Origin: Citromicrobium sp.
GTDB taxonomy: Bacteria > Pseudomonadota > Alphaproteobacteria > Sphingomonadales > Sphingomonadaceae
Reading direction: 5' to 3'
DNA length: 31,646 bases
NCBI GenBank assembly: GCA_002712945.1
Contig: PAVA01000052.1
Coordinates: 1-31,646 of the forward strand
Position numbers and translations under genes: made by a program
In this document: one piece after another, positions 8,708 through 16,562 of the stretch
Layout of the letters: each line of letters starts with the position of its first letter
Position numbering within the stretch: the stretch's first letter is position 1
The notes under the pieces: generated by a model
Databases searched by the model: none
What the model saw: only the letters and a program-made list of their open reading frames with translations
What the model was told of the DNA's origin: nothing

Positions 8708-9505
8708 TCAGTTCCCCGTAATGCTCGGCGTCCTGCGATCGAGGAACGCCGAGACGGCTTCGGCATGGTCGCCGGTTTCGTGGGCGAGCGCCTGGAAAGC
8801 GGCGGAAAGGTTCAGCACCGTGGCGAGCGAGGCGTCCTGCGCCTCGCGCAGCAGGCGCTTGGTCATGCGGACCGCGCGAGGGGGATTGGCGGCGATCTCC
8901 CCGGCGATCTCCATCGCCACGTCGTCGAGGCGATCGGGCTCGACCACGCGGCTCACCATCCCCCAGTCGAGCGCGGTAGCGGCATCGATTGCGCGACCTG
9001 TCAGAGCCATTTCCGTGGCGCGCGACCAGCCGACTATCCGCGGTAGCAGCCATGCACCGCCGTCTCCGGGGACCAGCCCGACACGCACGAAGCTCTCGGC
9101 GAAGAAGGCGTTCGGCGTGGCGATACGGATGTCGCACATGCACGCGAGATCGCATCCGGCTCCGACGGCAGGGCCATTGACAGCGGCAATGACCGGAACC
9201 TCCAGCGACTGAAAGGCGAGTGGCAGCCGCTGGATGCCCGCGCGATAATTTCTATCGGTCTCGATCGGGTGCGCCCCGCGCAACCCGACGCCCGCTTCCA
9301 TTTTGGAAAGGTCGCCGCCGGACGAAAAGGCCGTGCCCGCACCCGTCAGGATGATGGCCCGGACCGACTGGTCGCTATCGGCCGCGTGTACAGCATCGAG
9401 CAGGGCGTCGATTACCTCATTATCGGAAATGGGGTTGCGCCGGTCGGGCAGATTGAGAGTGACTTTCGTGACCGGCCCGGTCTTTTCGATGAGCACCAAC
9501 GACAC
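8708..9505 (-). CDS. Crotonase-superfamily protein (enoyl-CoA hydratase/isomerase-like)
   Basis: A 265-residue crotonase starting at GTG (9503-9505), chosen for GGGAGGG 6-12 nt upstream. The oxyanion-hole segments A-F-S-S-G-G-D-L and N-G-P-A-V-G-A-G-C-D are present. Aligned by eye to rat enoyl-CoA hydratase, the residue at Glu144 is Asp (in G-A-G-C-D) and that at Glu164 is Phe (in A-E-S-F-V-R-V-G). The classic two-glutamate hydratase pair is therefore not intact, and an isomerase, hydrolase or other CoA-thioester reaction should be kept open. It is the first gene of an operon with the CMD-like and MFS genes, led by an exact TTGCATGCAA palindrome 42 bp upstream. Confidence 0.9.
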   Translation of the reverse strand: MSLVLIEKTGPVTKVTLNLPDRRNPISDNEVIDALLDAVHAADSDQSVRAIILTGAGTAFSSGGDLSKMEAGVGLRGAHPIETDRNYRAGIQRLPLAFQSLEVPVIAAVNGPAVGAGCDLACMCDIRIATPNAFFAESFVRVGLVPGDGGAWLLPRIVGWSRATEMALTGRAIDAATALDWGMVSRVVEPDRLDDVAMEIAGEIAANPPRAVRMTKRLLREAQDASLATVLNLSAAFQALAHETGDHAEAVSAFLDRRTPSITGN

Positions 9506-9546
9506 CTAATCCCTCCCGAGCGTTCTTTTCTTCTACTGTGGCATTA

Positions 9547-9556
9547 TTGCATGCAA
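9547..9556. promoter_or_regulatory. Operator-like palindrome TTGCATGCAA (crotonase operon)
   Basis: An exact 10-bp palindrome 42 bp upstream of the crotonase GTG. On the minus strand the sequence running out of it, AATAAT (9548-9543), resembles a -10 box, so a bound protein would cover the promoter. Candidate site for the GntR/FCD regulator, inferred from recurrence of the motif. Confidence 0.65.
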
Positions 9557-9907
9557 CCGTGCCGCGCAAGGGAGGAGCGCCGCTCTTCCCCGCGAAGAGA
9601 ATTTTGTGCCGGCCCCGGTTGCGGGAGAGGCGGAGGCTGGGCGGATGAATATGTGCGTCCGGCCAGATCGCGGCCCGAAAGCATGAAGCGCGCGAGAAGG
9701 GAAATTTCTGGCGGAGGTGCAGAGGAAACCCCGGATATGCGCAGATTTTTGGAGGGTTCGCGGTCGTTTTTACATTGTTCGCGGTGCGTCTTGCATCACG
9801 CCCTTCGCTCCCGCCTGGATCAGGCCCGGCTTGCGGCCTTGGGCGCGGCGGCCTGGGTCCGACGCATCTGTCCGCGCTCCTCACAATGGAGTACGACGAA
9901 TGAAAGG

Positions 9908-9917
9908 TTGCATGCAA
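9908..9917. promoter_or_regulatory. Operator-like palindrome TTGCATGCAA overlapping the -35 box
   Basis: An exact palindrome 119 bp upstream of the first SDR gene, embedded in the -35 element of the predicted promoter. The operon it controls ends with the gntR gene, so this would be the autoregulatory site. Confidence 0.65.
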
Positions 9918-9936
9918 TCCTGCGATTGGATATAAA
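9908..9936 (+). promoter_or_regulatory. Sigma70-type promoter for the SDR-TonB-MFS-SDR-GntR operon
   Basis: TTGCAT (9908-9913) and TATAAA (9931-9936) are separated by exactly 17 bp, a good fit to housekeeping promoter spacing. Transcription would start near 9943, giving a leader of about 93 nt before the SDR ATG at 10036. The -35 box is itself the left half of the TTGCATGCAA palindrome, so a repressor bound there would block RNA polymerase directly. This is the clearest promoter in the window. Confidence 0.6.
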
Positions 9937-10035
9937 ACCATCAATGTCGATTGGAAATCGGCCGAATAAACACGGTGGGGCGGGGATTCTGGATCAGATT
10001 GCACACATATACTGGTGCCGTGAAGTGAAGCGGTC

Positions 10036-10887
10036 ATGAGCTCCGGGCGCTTCGCGGGCAAGCTCGCCGTCGTCACGGGCGCCGGGCGTCCGGGCGGAAT
10101 CGGCGAGGCGATCGCGCGTCGCGTGACGCGGGAAGGCGGACGCTGCGCGCTCCTCGACCTGTGCGGTTCCAAGGCGGCGGCCCCGCGCGAGAAATTCGCG
10201 ACCGCTGAATCGATGGAGGCGGTGGCCGCAGGCCTTGCCGAGGAAGGCGAAGCGGGCATCGCCATCGCCTGCGACGTGACCGACGAGGCCGCCGTGACCG
10301 ATGCGATGTGCGAGGCCGGTGAGCGGCTGGGTGGAATCGACATTCTGTTCAACAATGCCGGGGGCGGCACGGGCGCGGGGCCGGTCGACCAGACGCCAGT
10401 CGCCCAGCTGGATCTCGCCGCCTGGAATTACACGGTCGAACTCAGCCTGACCTCCGCCTTCCTGTGCTCGAAGCATGCGATCCCGCACATCAGGAAGCGC
10501 GAGGGCGGGGCCATCGTCAGCACGACCTCGATCAGCGCTTATCACGGGGTTGCCGGGCTGAGCGCCTATTCGGCCGCGAAGTACGGTGTCAGCTCGCTCA
10601 CCCGCGACCTGGCGATGGAGCTGTCTGCGGACGGCATCCGGGTCAACGCCTTTGCGCCCGGCATTACCCTGACGCCCTACGTGCGCCAGCGTTACGAATC
10701 ACTGGCCGCGCAGCGTCCCGGGACCACTCCTGAAGGGCTGATGCGCGACTTCGTCTCCGCGCGGATTCCCATGGGGCGCGCGGCCCAGCCTTCCGAAATG
10801 GCATCGGTCGCCGCCTTCCTCGCCAGCGAGGACGCCAGCTTCATGACGGGCCAAACGCTTCTCGTAGACGGAGGAATGCGGGTCTGA
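10036..10887 (+). CDS. Short-chain dehydrogenase/reductase 1
   Basis: A 283-residue classical SDR. The nucleotide-binding motif is T-G-A-G-R-P-G-G-I-G near residues 14-23, slightly longer than the usual TGxxxGxG. N-N-A-G follows, then the catalytic Ser in S-T-T-S-I-S and Y-S-A-A-K (Tyr/Lys pair). The C-terminus has the usual T-G-Q-T-L-L-V-D-G-G. An insertion of about 25 residues rich in Ala/Glu/Lys between beta2 and beta3 makes it longer than the roughly 250-residue norm. It should oxidise or reduce a secondary alcohol/ketone with NAD(P). It is first in the plus-strand operon, which could place it before the BVMOs (alcohol to ketone), but that order is an inference. Confidence 0.92.
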   Translation: MSSGRFAGKLAVVTGAGRPGGIGEAIARRVTREGGRCALLDLCGSKAAAPREKFATAESMEAVAAGLAEEGEAGIAIACDVTDEAAVTDAMCEAGERLGGIDILFNNAGGGTGAGPVDQTPVAQLDLAAWNYTVELSLTSAFLCSKHAIPHIRKREGGAIVSTTSISAYHGVAGLSAYSAAKYGVSSLTRDLAMELSADGIRVNAFAPGITLTPYVRQRYESLAAQRPGTTPEGLMRDFVSARIPMGRAAQPSEMASVAAFLASEDASFMTGQTLLVDGGMRV

Positions 10888-10937
10888 CCGCAAAGGAAAC
10901 CAGACGGCAAAAAGCCGCAATGTGTGGAGAGTGATAA

Positions 10938-13370
10938 ATGAGGACAGCAAAGCCATTCGCACTTCTTGTCGGCACGAGCCTGGCCGCCCTGGCGGCTCCG
11001 GCGGTGGCCCAGGAGGCAGCCCCGCAAGCGGCCACGGAGGAGGCCGAAGCCGATCCGGCGGACGATCTGGCACCCCCGGCGCCCGGCGAGATCATCGTGA
11101 CCGCCCAGAGGCGCGAGCAGGCGCTGCAGGATGTTCCGGTCTCGATCTCGGTCATTTCCGAGGACGCGCTGGAGCAGAGCAACCTGACGACCATTGCGGA
11201 CGTCCAGTTCCTCGCCTCCGGGGTCAACTACAACGCCAATTTCGGCGGCGGGTTCAATGTTCGCGGGGTCGGCACGCAGTCGCTGCTGATGAGCGCGGAG
11301 CAATCGGTGGCGCTGGTCATCGACGACGTCATCCAGGGCCTCCCCGAGGTCTCCTTTGCCGGTCCCAGCTACCAGTCGCTCGTCGATATCGAACGGATCG
11401 AGGTGCTGAAGGGGCCGCAGGGCACCCTGTTCGGGAAGAACAGCTCGGCGGGCGTCATCCAGATCATCACCGCCAAGCCCAAGATCGGGAGGAGCACGCT
11501 CGACGGATCGCTCTCCTACGGCAGCAGGAACGAGGTGAACGTCGAATCGGTGGTGAACCTCCCGCTGGGCGATACTGCGGCAATCCGCGTCGCGGGCGGC
11601 ATCCAGCGGCGCGACGGCTTCGTGGAAGACCGCTTCAGCGGGATCGATCGCTGGGCGTACGAACGCTATTCGCTACGCGGCAAGCTGCTGTGGGAGCCGA
11701 CCAGCGACCTCAGCATCCTGCTCACGGGCGAGTATCGCAACCTCGAGGACAACGCGAACGGTCTGTGGACCTTCCGCAATTGCGGCAGCGGCTTCGGCGG
11801 CTTCATGCCGTGTGACGAGGTTGCGCCTTACGGCATCGTCGCAGGCCCCGAAAACCTCGAAGTCGCGACCGAGGGCGCCAGCTACACGAAGCAGGAATCC
11901 TACACCGCCAGCGCCAAGCTGGAATATTACCTCGGCAACGCGACGATCACCTCGATTACCGCATACCGCGATCTGCTGCAGCCGATCGCGCTCGATACGG
12001 ATGCGACCCCGCGGGCGATCTATTCGAAGAACGAGAACGTCTCGGGAGGAACGCAGTTCACCCAAGAACTGCGGCTCAACGGCGATTCAGGCATCCTCAA
12101 CTACACGCTCGGCGGATTCTACTACGACTCCCGCCCCTATCAGAAGGGCATGAACCGCGGCACGCTGGGCTATCTGCCCGACGATTCGGCCATCCTCCTC
12201 TCGCTCAATGCGATCGGCCCCTATTCCGGGCAGGGATATGCGTCGTGGGTGAAGGCCAAGATCCGCAGCTTCGCTTTCTTCGGTCAGCTGGAGGCCGAAG
12301 TGCTGCCGAACCTGACCCTGATCGCCGGTGGCCGCTATACCAATGACGATGTCCGGCAGAGGATCGACTACTACGACCAGCCCGACACCTGCCGACCGGC
12401 CTACGCCTTCGGCCAGTCGTGCCACGGCCTCGCATTGCCGCTCACGTCGGGCGAGGCGCAGGTAAAGGCCGACAAGTTCACCTACAAGCTCTCGGCAAAG
12501 TACGACATCACGCCCGACATCAACATCTATGCGACCTATGCGACGGGCTATAAGGGCCCGATGATCTCGCACCCGGCGAACCAGCCGCAGCTCCTGCTTC
12601 GCCCGGAACTCTCGGAGTCTTACGAGGTCGGTCTGAAGGCGGACCTGTTCGACCGGAACCTGCTGGTCACGCTGGCGGCCTTCCGGGTCGATTACGATGA
12701 CTTCCAGGGGCAGCAGCGCGTCGGCGTCGCGCCGACCTTCTACTACACCACCACCAATGCAGGCGGTCTCAAGACGCAAGGTGTGGAAGGCGACATCACC
12801 TGGTTTGCTACGCCGGGCCTCACCCTGTCCGGCAATTTCGCCTATATTCCCACCGAGTTCACCGAATTCGCGGTCCAGTGCTATGATCGCTATACCAACC
12901 CCGCGACACCTCCGGGGGAATGCACCTACGTGCAGCCCGGCCTGCCCCCCGGCAGCCCTCCGCAGTTCAATGCCGAGGGGTACCCGCTGATCTATTCGCC
13001 AGAATGGACGTGGGGGCTGCGCGGAAACTACGAAGCCGATATTTCGAACGAGCTGACCTTCAACGCCAGCGCATCCTACAGCTATCGCAGCAGCAGCTAC
13101 GGCGTGGTGGCGGATGCCAACAGCATCAATCCGGGCTACGGGTTGCTCAATGCGCAGCTGGCGATCGGCAGCTACGACGGCCGCTGGGAACTCGCGTTGT
13201 GGACGCGCAACCTTCTCGACGAACACTTCGTGGCGGGGATCTTCCGTACGCCGCTCGATTCCGGGACGGACAATTCGACCCCGCTTTCGACCATCGGCTA
13301 CTCGAATATTCCCGCGATGGATTCCGAACGGTCCGTCGGCCTCAAGCTGACCTGGTCCTTTGGCAACTGA
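10938..13370 (+). CDS. TonB-dependent outer-membrane receptor 2
   Basis: An 810-residue receptor with ATG at 10938 and GGAGAG about 8 nt upstream. Residues 1-24 are a signal peptide ending A-V-A before Q-E. The plug opens with G-E-I-I-V-T-A-Q-R-R-E-Q and includes L-K-G-P-Q-G-T-L-F-G-K-N-S-S-A-G-V. A long beta-barrel follows. The barrel has an extra loop with paired cysteines (around the F-R-N-C-G-S-G and F-M-P-C-D-E segments), which may form an extracellular disulfide. The C-terminus W-S-F-G-N lacks a final aromatic residue, slightly unusual for a barrel protein. The stop codon lies inside the start region of the MFS gene, suggesting coupled translation. Distinct in sequence from receptor 1, so probably for a different ligand or a metabolite. 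Confidence 0.93.
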   Translation: MRTAKPFALLVGTSLAALAAPAVAQEAAPQAATEEAEADPADDLAPPAPGEIIVTAQRREQALQDVPVSISVISEDALEQSNLTTIADVQFLASGVNYNANFGGGFNVRGVGTQSLLMSAEQSVALVIDDVIQGLPEVSFAGPSYQSLVDIERIEVLKGPQGTLFGKNSSAGVIQIITAKPKIGRSTLDGSLSYGSRNEVNVESVVNLPLGDTAAIRVAGGIQRRDGFVEDRFSGIDRWAYERYSLRGKLLWEPTSDLSILLTGEYRNLEDNANGLWTFRNCGSGFGGFMPCDEVAPYGIVAGPENLEVATEGASYTKQESYTASAKLEYYLGNATITSITAYRDLLQPIALDTDATPRAIYSKNENVSGGTQFTQELRLNGDSGILNYTLGGFYYDSRPYQKGMNRGTLGYLPDDSAILLSLNAIGPYSGQGYASWVKAKIRSFAFFGQLEAEVLPNLTLIAGGRYTNDDVRQRIDYYDQPDTCRPAYAFGQSCHGLALPLTSGEAQVKADKFTYKLSAKYDITPDINIYATYATGYKGPMISHPANQPQLLLRPELSESYEVGLKADLFDRNLLVTLAAFRVDYDDFQGQQRVGVAPTFYYTTTNAGGLKTQGVEGDITWFATPGLTLSGNFAYIPTEFTEFAVQCYDRYTNPATPPGECTYVQPGLPPGSPPQFNAEGYPLIYSPEWTWGLRGNYEADISNELTFNASASYSYRSSSYGVVADANSINPGYGLLNAQLAIGSYDGRWELALWTRNLLDEHFVAGIFRTPLDSGTDNSTPLSTIGYSNIPAMDSERSVGLKLTWSFGN

Positions 13371-14718
13371 TCTCCACCCCGCGCCGGTCGCAGCGACGAC
13401 CGCGACCGGCGCCCGGACGCAGGGTGGGGGAACCACCTGGCTGCTGGCACTGCTCACCATGGGGTTCGGGCTCAACCTGCTCGACCGCCAGATCATCAAT
13501 ATCCTTGCCGAGCCCATCAAGCGCGATCTCGGGCTCGCCGACTGGCAGCTGGGGGCCCTCAGCGGGCTCTCCTTCGCGCTTCTCTACAGCGTAGCAGCAC
13601 TGCCGATTGCGCGCTTCGCCGACCGCTCCAACCGCGTGCGGGTGATAGGCGTCGCGATCCTGATCTGGAGCGCGTTTACGGCCGCCACGGGCGCGGCCGC
13701 GAACTTCGTCCAGATCCTCCTCCTGCGGGTGGGGGTAGGTATCGGCGAGGCGGGCGGGGCACCGCCCTCGCAAGCCCTGATCGCCGATCGCTTTCCACCG
13801 GCGCGGCGTTCCTTCGCGCTGGCCGTTTTCGCCACCGGGGCGCCCGTGGGCGCTGCGGTGGGCCTGATCGGCGGTGGCATGCTGGAAGGCCTGATCGGCT
13901 GGCGGTGGACGATGGTGGCGGCGGGCGGGCCCGGCGTCGTCATCGGGCTTCTCGTCCTCGCCACGCTCAGGGACGATCGCCCTGTCGCGGCCCCGCGCGC
14001 GCCCGGCACGAAGCCGCCGACGCTCGCCGCGGCGCTGCGGATGCTGCTTTCGCGCAGGACATTCACACTGATCGCGCTGGGCAGCGCCTTCCTGAGCTTC
14101 TGCAATTATGGCGCAATGGCCTTCGCCGGATCCTATTACCTGCGGCTGCACAGCGAAGAACTGGCCGCCATCGGCGCAAACTTCGGCCAGCAGCCGCTGG
14201 GCGTCATCGGCCTCGGGCTGGGGCTGTTCGGCGCCACCGGTGGCGCGCTGGGTGCCCTTGTTGGGGGCAGGCTGGGCGACCGTCTCGGCGAGACAAACCT
14301 GCGCGCGCTTGCTCTGATCCCCGCTGCGGGATCCCTGCTCGGCACGATCAGCTATGTCGTCATGTTCACCGTGCCGAGCGCCTTCGCCTCGCTCGCCATC
14401 TTCACGATCTCCGCCTTTTTCACGAGCCTTTGGTACGGCCCCGGCAACCACGCGATGCAGCGGCTGGCCGGAGCCGACAACAAGGCGATGGCACTGGCGG
14501 TCGCGCTCTTCATCAACAGTGCGGTGGGGCTGAGTTTCGGACCGATGTTCATCGGACTGGCGAGCGACATGTTCGCACCCAGCCTCGGAGAGGGCGAGGG
14601 GCTGCGCGCCGGGATTCTTCTGGGGATGGCGTTCGGGCTTGTCTCGACCTTCCTTTACTGGATGGCCAGCCGCACGATCGCCGAACAGATCGCGCTGGTC
14701 GAGGGAGAAGAACCGTAG
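13360..14718 (+). CDS. MFS transporter 2
   Basis: A 452-residue major facilitator protein. The TTG at 13360 is chosen: it overlaps the last 11 bp of the receptor gene in another frame, and the next in-frame ATG would cut into helix 1. No clear ribosome-binding site is seen, so translational coupling is likely. About twelve hydrophobic segments are visible. Helix 1 carries N-L-L-D-R-Q-I-I-N-I-L-A-E-P-I-K and the loop motif is A-R-F-A-D-R-S-N-R-V-R. The pattern resembles transporter 1 and the spinster-like branch. Co-transcription with receptor 2 suggests that the two pass the same compound across the outer and inner membranes. Confidence 0.9.
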   Translation: MATDLHPAPVAATTATGARTQGGGTTWLLALLTMGFGLNLLDRQIINILAEPIKRDLGLADWQLGALSGLSFALLYSVAALPIARFADRSNRVRVIGVAILIWSAFTAATGAAANFVQILLLRVGVGIGEAGGAPPSQALIADRFPPARRSFALAVFATGAPVGAAVGLIGGGMLEGLIGWRWTMVAAGGPGVVIGLLVLATLRDDRPVAAPRAPGTKPPTLAAALRMLLSRRTFTLIALGSAFLSFCNYGAMAFAGSYYLRLHSEELAAIGANFGQQPLGVIGLGLGLFGATGGALGALVGGRLGDRLGETNLRALALIPAAGSLLGTISYVVMFTVPSAFASLAIFTISAFFTSLWYGPGNHAMQRLAGADNKAMALAVALFINSAVGLSFGPMFIGLASDMFAPSLGEGEGLRAGILLGMAFGLVSTFLYWMASRTIAEQIALVEGEEP

Positions 14719-15482
14719 AGATCCGCGGCACGGGCTTCGTCGTGGCAGGCGGGGGCTCCGGCCTCGGCCTTGCCACAGCGCAATTCTTGCAGGAGCGCGG
14801 CGCGAAGGTGGGCGTGCTCGACCTCCGGCGCGGTGCGTGGACCGGCCCCTTCGCAATGGCCGACGTTGCCGACGAAGCACAGGTGAGCGCCGCGTTCGAT
14901 ACGCTGGGGCAGGAGCTGGGCGTAATCCGCAGCCTGCTCAACACCACGGGGGTTGGCCACTCGGGCCTGTCGGCCGGGCCGGGGCGCAAGGTTACCGCCG
15001 CAGGCTTTCGCCGTGTGCTGGAGGTCAACACGCTCGGCAGCTTCATCCTTGCCCAGGCGTTGGTCGAACGGCTTGTCGACGCCGAACCCGATGCGCAGGG
15101 CGAGCGCGGGGTGATCGTCAACACATCCTCGATCGTCGCCATGGAAGGGCAGATCGGAACCGCCGCCTATGCCGCTGCCAAAGGCGGCGTCAACGCCATG
15201 ACCCTTCCCCTGGCGCGCGAATTCGCCCGTTTCGGCATTCGCGTGGCAACGATCGCACCGGGGATTTTCGAGACGCCGATGTTTTCCAATGCCAGGGGCC
15301 CGATGGTCGACTGGCTGCGCGACCAGGTGCAGTTTCCGTCCCGTCCCGGCGATGCCATTGAGTTTGCGGAAATGGTGGCGCATATCGCCCAAAACCGTAT
15401 GGTGAATGGAACGGTCGTCCGGCTCGACGGGGCCTATCGGGTGCCGCCGGGCAGGCACGACTGGTGGCTGGACGAAGACTGA
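14715..15482 (+). CDS. Short-chain dehydrogenase/reductase 2 (3-hydroxyacyl-CoA dehydrogenase-like), start codon unclear
   Basis: A full SDR of about 255 residues related to the HSD17B10/3-hydroxy-2-methylacyl-CoA dehydrogenase type. It has A-G-G-G-S-G-L-G (Ala replaces the usual Thr), S-S-I-V-A, the Y-A-A-A-K pair and A-P-G-I-F-E-T-P-M-F, then a short tail ending D-W-W-L-D-E-D. The start is a problem. The family-like N-terminus V-E-I-R-G falls on a GTA codon (14715) and no in-frame ATG/GTG/TTG lies between the MFS gene end and the Rossmann loop. GAGGGAGAAG (14701-14710) is ideally spaced for 14715. The GTA position is given as the most likely boundary; a CTG at 14658 or ATC at 14721 are alternatives. 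The MFS stop codon overlaps it. Confidence 0.8.
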   Translation, partial: VEIRGTGFVVAGGGSGLGLATAQFLQERGAKVGVLDLRRGAWTGPFAMADVADEAQVSAAFDTLGQELGVIRSLLNTTGVGHSGLSAGPGRKVTAAGFRRVLEVNTLGSFILAQALVERLVDAEPDAQGERGVIVNTSSIVAMEGQIGTAAYAAAKGGVNAMTLPLAREFARFGIRVATIAPGIFETPMFSNARGPMVDWLRDQVQFPSRPGDAIEFAEMVAHIAQNRMVNGTVVRLDGAYRVPPGRHDWWLDED

Positions 15483-15495
15483 GGGTTGGTGCGAA

Positions 15496-16158
15496 TTGGT
15501 CAAAGCGGTCGACATTGCCTACGAGACGATCCGCGAGGGCATCCGGAACGGCACCTATCCTCCCGGCTCGCATCTGACCGCACAGGCGTTGGCGAAGGCT
15601 TCCGGTTTCAGCCGCACTCCGGTGCGCGAAGCCATGCGCCGCCTGCATGCCGAGGCGCTCATCCAGTTCATCCCGAACCGCGGCGCGTTCGTTGCCACCT
15701 GGAGCCGGCACGAGATCGAGCAGATCTACGATCTGCGCATCCTGCTGGAAAGTTTTGCCGCGCGCGAGGCCGCCTCGCACATTTCGGACGCTCAGCTCGA
15801 ACGCCTGCGCGATTTCGCGGTGCAGATGCACGGGATCACCCAGTCCGATACGCCCGATGTCGAGAAGGTTACCGAACTCAACGACGAGTTTCACAAGCTG
15901 GTGCTCGATGCGAGCGGGAACGTGCGACTTCGCAACCTGCTGGGCACGATCGTCGAAATTCCGTTGGTCCTCAATACGTTCCGTTCCTATTCGCTCGAAC
16001 AGATACGCAGGTCCGCCGCGCAGCATCTCGAACTGACCGACGCCTTCGCCGCGCGCGACGAGGAATGGGCGAGCGCCGTGATGACCGCACATATCCGCTC
16101 CGCCCGCCAGACGCTCATGTCCAAGACCGGCGGCGATTTTCCGCAAGAAGCGGACTAG
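15496..16158 (+). CDS. GntR-family transcriptional regulator, FCD subfamily
   Basis: A 220-residue regulator with a TTG start at 15496 preceded by GAGGG. The frame is open further upstream but there runs inside the SDR gene. Residues 1-70 form the GntR winged helix, with recognition helix S-R-T-P-V-R-E-A-M-R-R-L at 39-50 and the wing N-R-G-A-F-V. Residues 75-210 form the all-helical FCD effector domain. D79, N129/D130, H133 and later His residues (about H177, H199) are candidate metal/ligand contacts. FCD proteins usually repress catabolic operons until an acid or CoA-type ligand binds. It ends the operon whose promoter carries the TTGCATGCAA palindrome, so it probably autoregulates and controls the other operons with the same site. 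It is the only regulator gene visible in the window. Confidence 0.93.
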   Translation: MVKAVDIAYETIREGIRNGTYPPGSHLTAQALAKASGFSRTPVREAMRRLHAEALIQFIPNRGAFVATWSRHEIEQIYDLRILLESFAAREAASHISDAQLERLRDFAVQMHGITQSDTPDVEKVTELNDEFHKLVLDASGNVRLRNLLGTIVEIPLVLNTFRSYSLEQIRRSAAQHLELTDAFAARDEEWASAVMTAHIRSARQTLMSKTGGDFPQEAD

Positions 16159-16165
16159 ACCGGGC

Positions 16166-16558
16166 CTAGCCGGGCGACTTGTGCGCCATGGCTCCGGTCG
16201 CCGCCGAATCGTGGTAGGCGTCCATCCGGCAAATCCTGCCATTCTTCACGGTGCACACGCAGCAGGCCCGATCCTCGATCCGCGGCCCGCCGGGCTGCTG
16301 CACCACGAGCGTATGCTGCTGGACGAAACCGTCCTGTGTCGCGGTTCGGCGGATATCCTCGTATGAGAATATGGTCGCGGTCTCGCGGATCGTCTTGAGG
16401 TTGCTGATCGTGGTCGGGATATCGGTCAGCCCGTTATCCGTATTGTGCCAGACCTGCGCATCCTCGGCGAAAATCTCGCCGAGCAGATCGAGGTCGCCGT
16501 GCTGGACGGTGTCGAACAGGCGCGCTGCGGCGGCTAGCGATTCTTCGGGAACGGTCAT
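16166..16558 (-). CDS. SnoaL/NTF2-like small protein 1
   Basis: A 130-residue alpha+beta cone-fold protein of the SnoaL/NTF2-like superfamily. It has an N-terminal helix with A-A-R-L-F-D-T-V-Q, the H-N-T-D-N core and a closing strand M-D-A-Y-H-D-S. An AGAAGGG sequence precedes the ATG. It sits 4 bp downstream of the acyl-CoA ligase and converges on the GntR gene, leaving only 7 bp between the stops. The superfamily includes ketosteroid isomerases, epoxide hydrolases, dehydratases and many orphan proteins. D43-type acidic residues could serve as base, but no reaction can be assigned. Confidence 0.82.
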   Translation of the reverse strand: MTVPEESLAAAARLFDTVQHGDLDLLGEIFAEDAQVWHNTDNGLTDIPTTISNLKTIRETATIFSYEDIRRTATQDGFVQQHTLVVQQPGGPRIEDRACCVCTVKNGRICRMDAYHDSAATGAMAHKSPG

Positions 16559-16562
16559 GGGA

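Larger units (their letters stand above)
9506..10035. promoter_or_regulatory. 530-bp divergent control region between the crotonase and SDR operons
   Basis: No credible gene. The region separates divergent operons and holds two exact TTGCATGCAA palindromes, one near each start (9547-9556 and 9908-9917), about 360 bp apart. The right third (about 9900-10015) is distinctly AT-richer than the surrounding coding DNA and contains the best promoter in the window. The middle part (about 9560-9890) shows nothing recognisable. Two sites at this distance could allow a dimer-of-dimers to loop the DNA, though each could simply serve its own operon. Confidence 0.7.

Noticed and set aside
6722..9046. Very long plus-strand open frame (774 codons) opposite the crotonase/CMD/MFS operon
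   Set aside because: Antisense shadow caused by high GC; low-complexity Arg/Glu/His-rich translation without domains, while the minus strand encodes three clear families with good starts.
9999..10008. TTGCACACAT as another regulator site
   Set aside because: Only 7 of 10 bases match and the symmetry is lost; likely chance in an AT-richer stretch.
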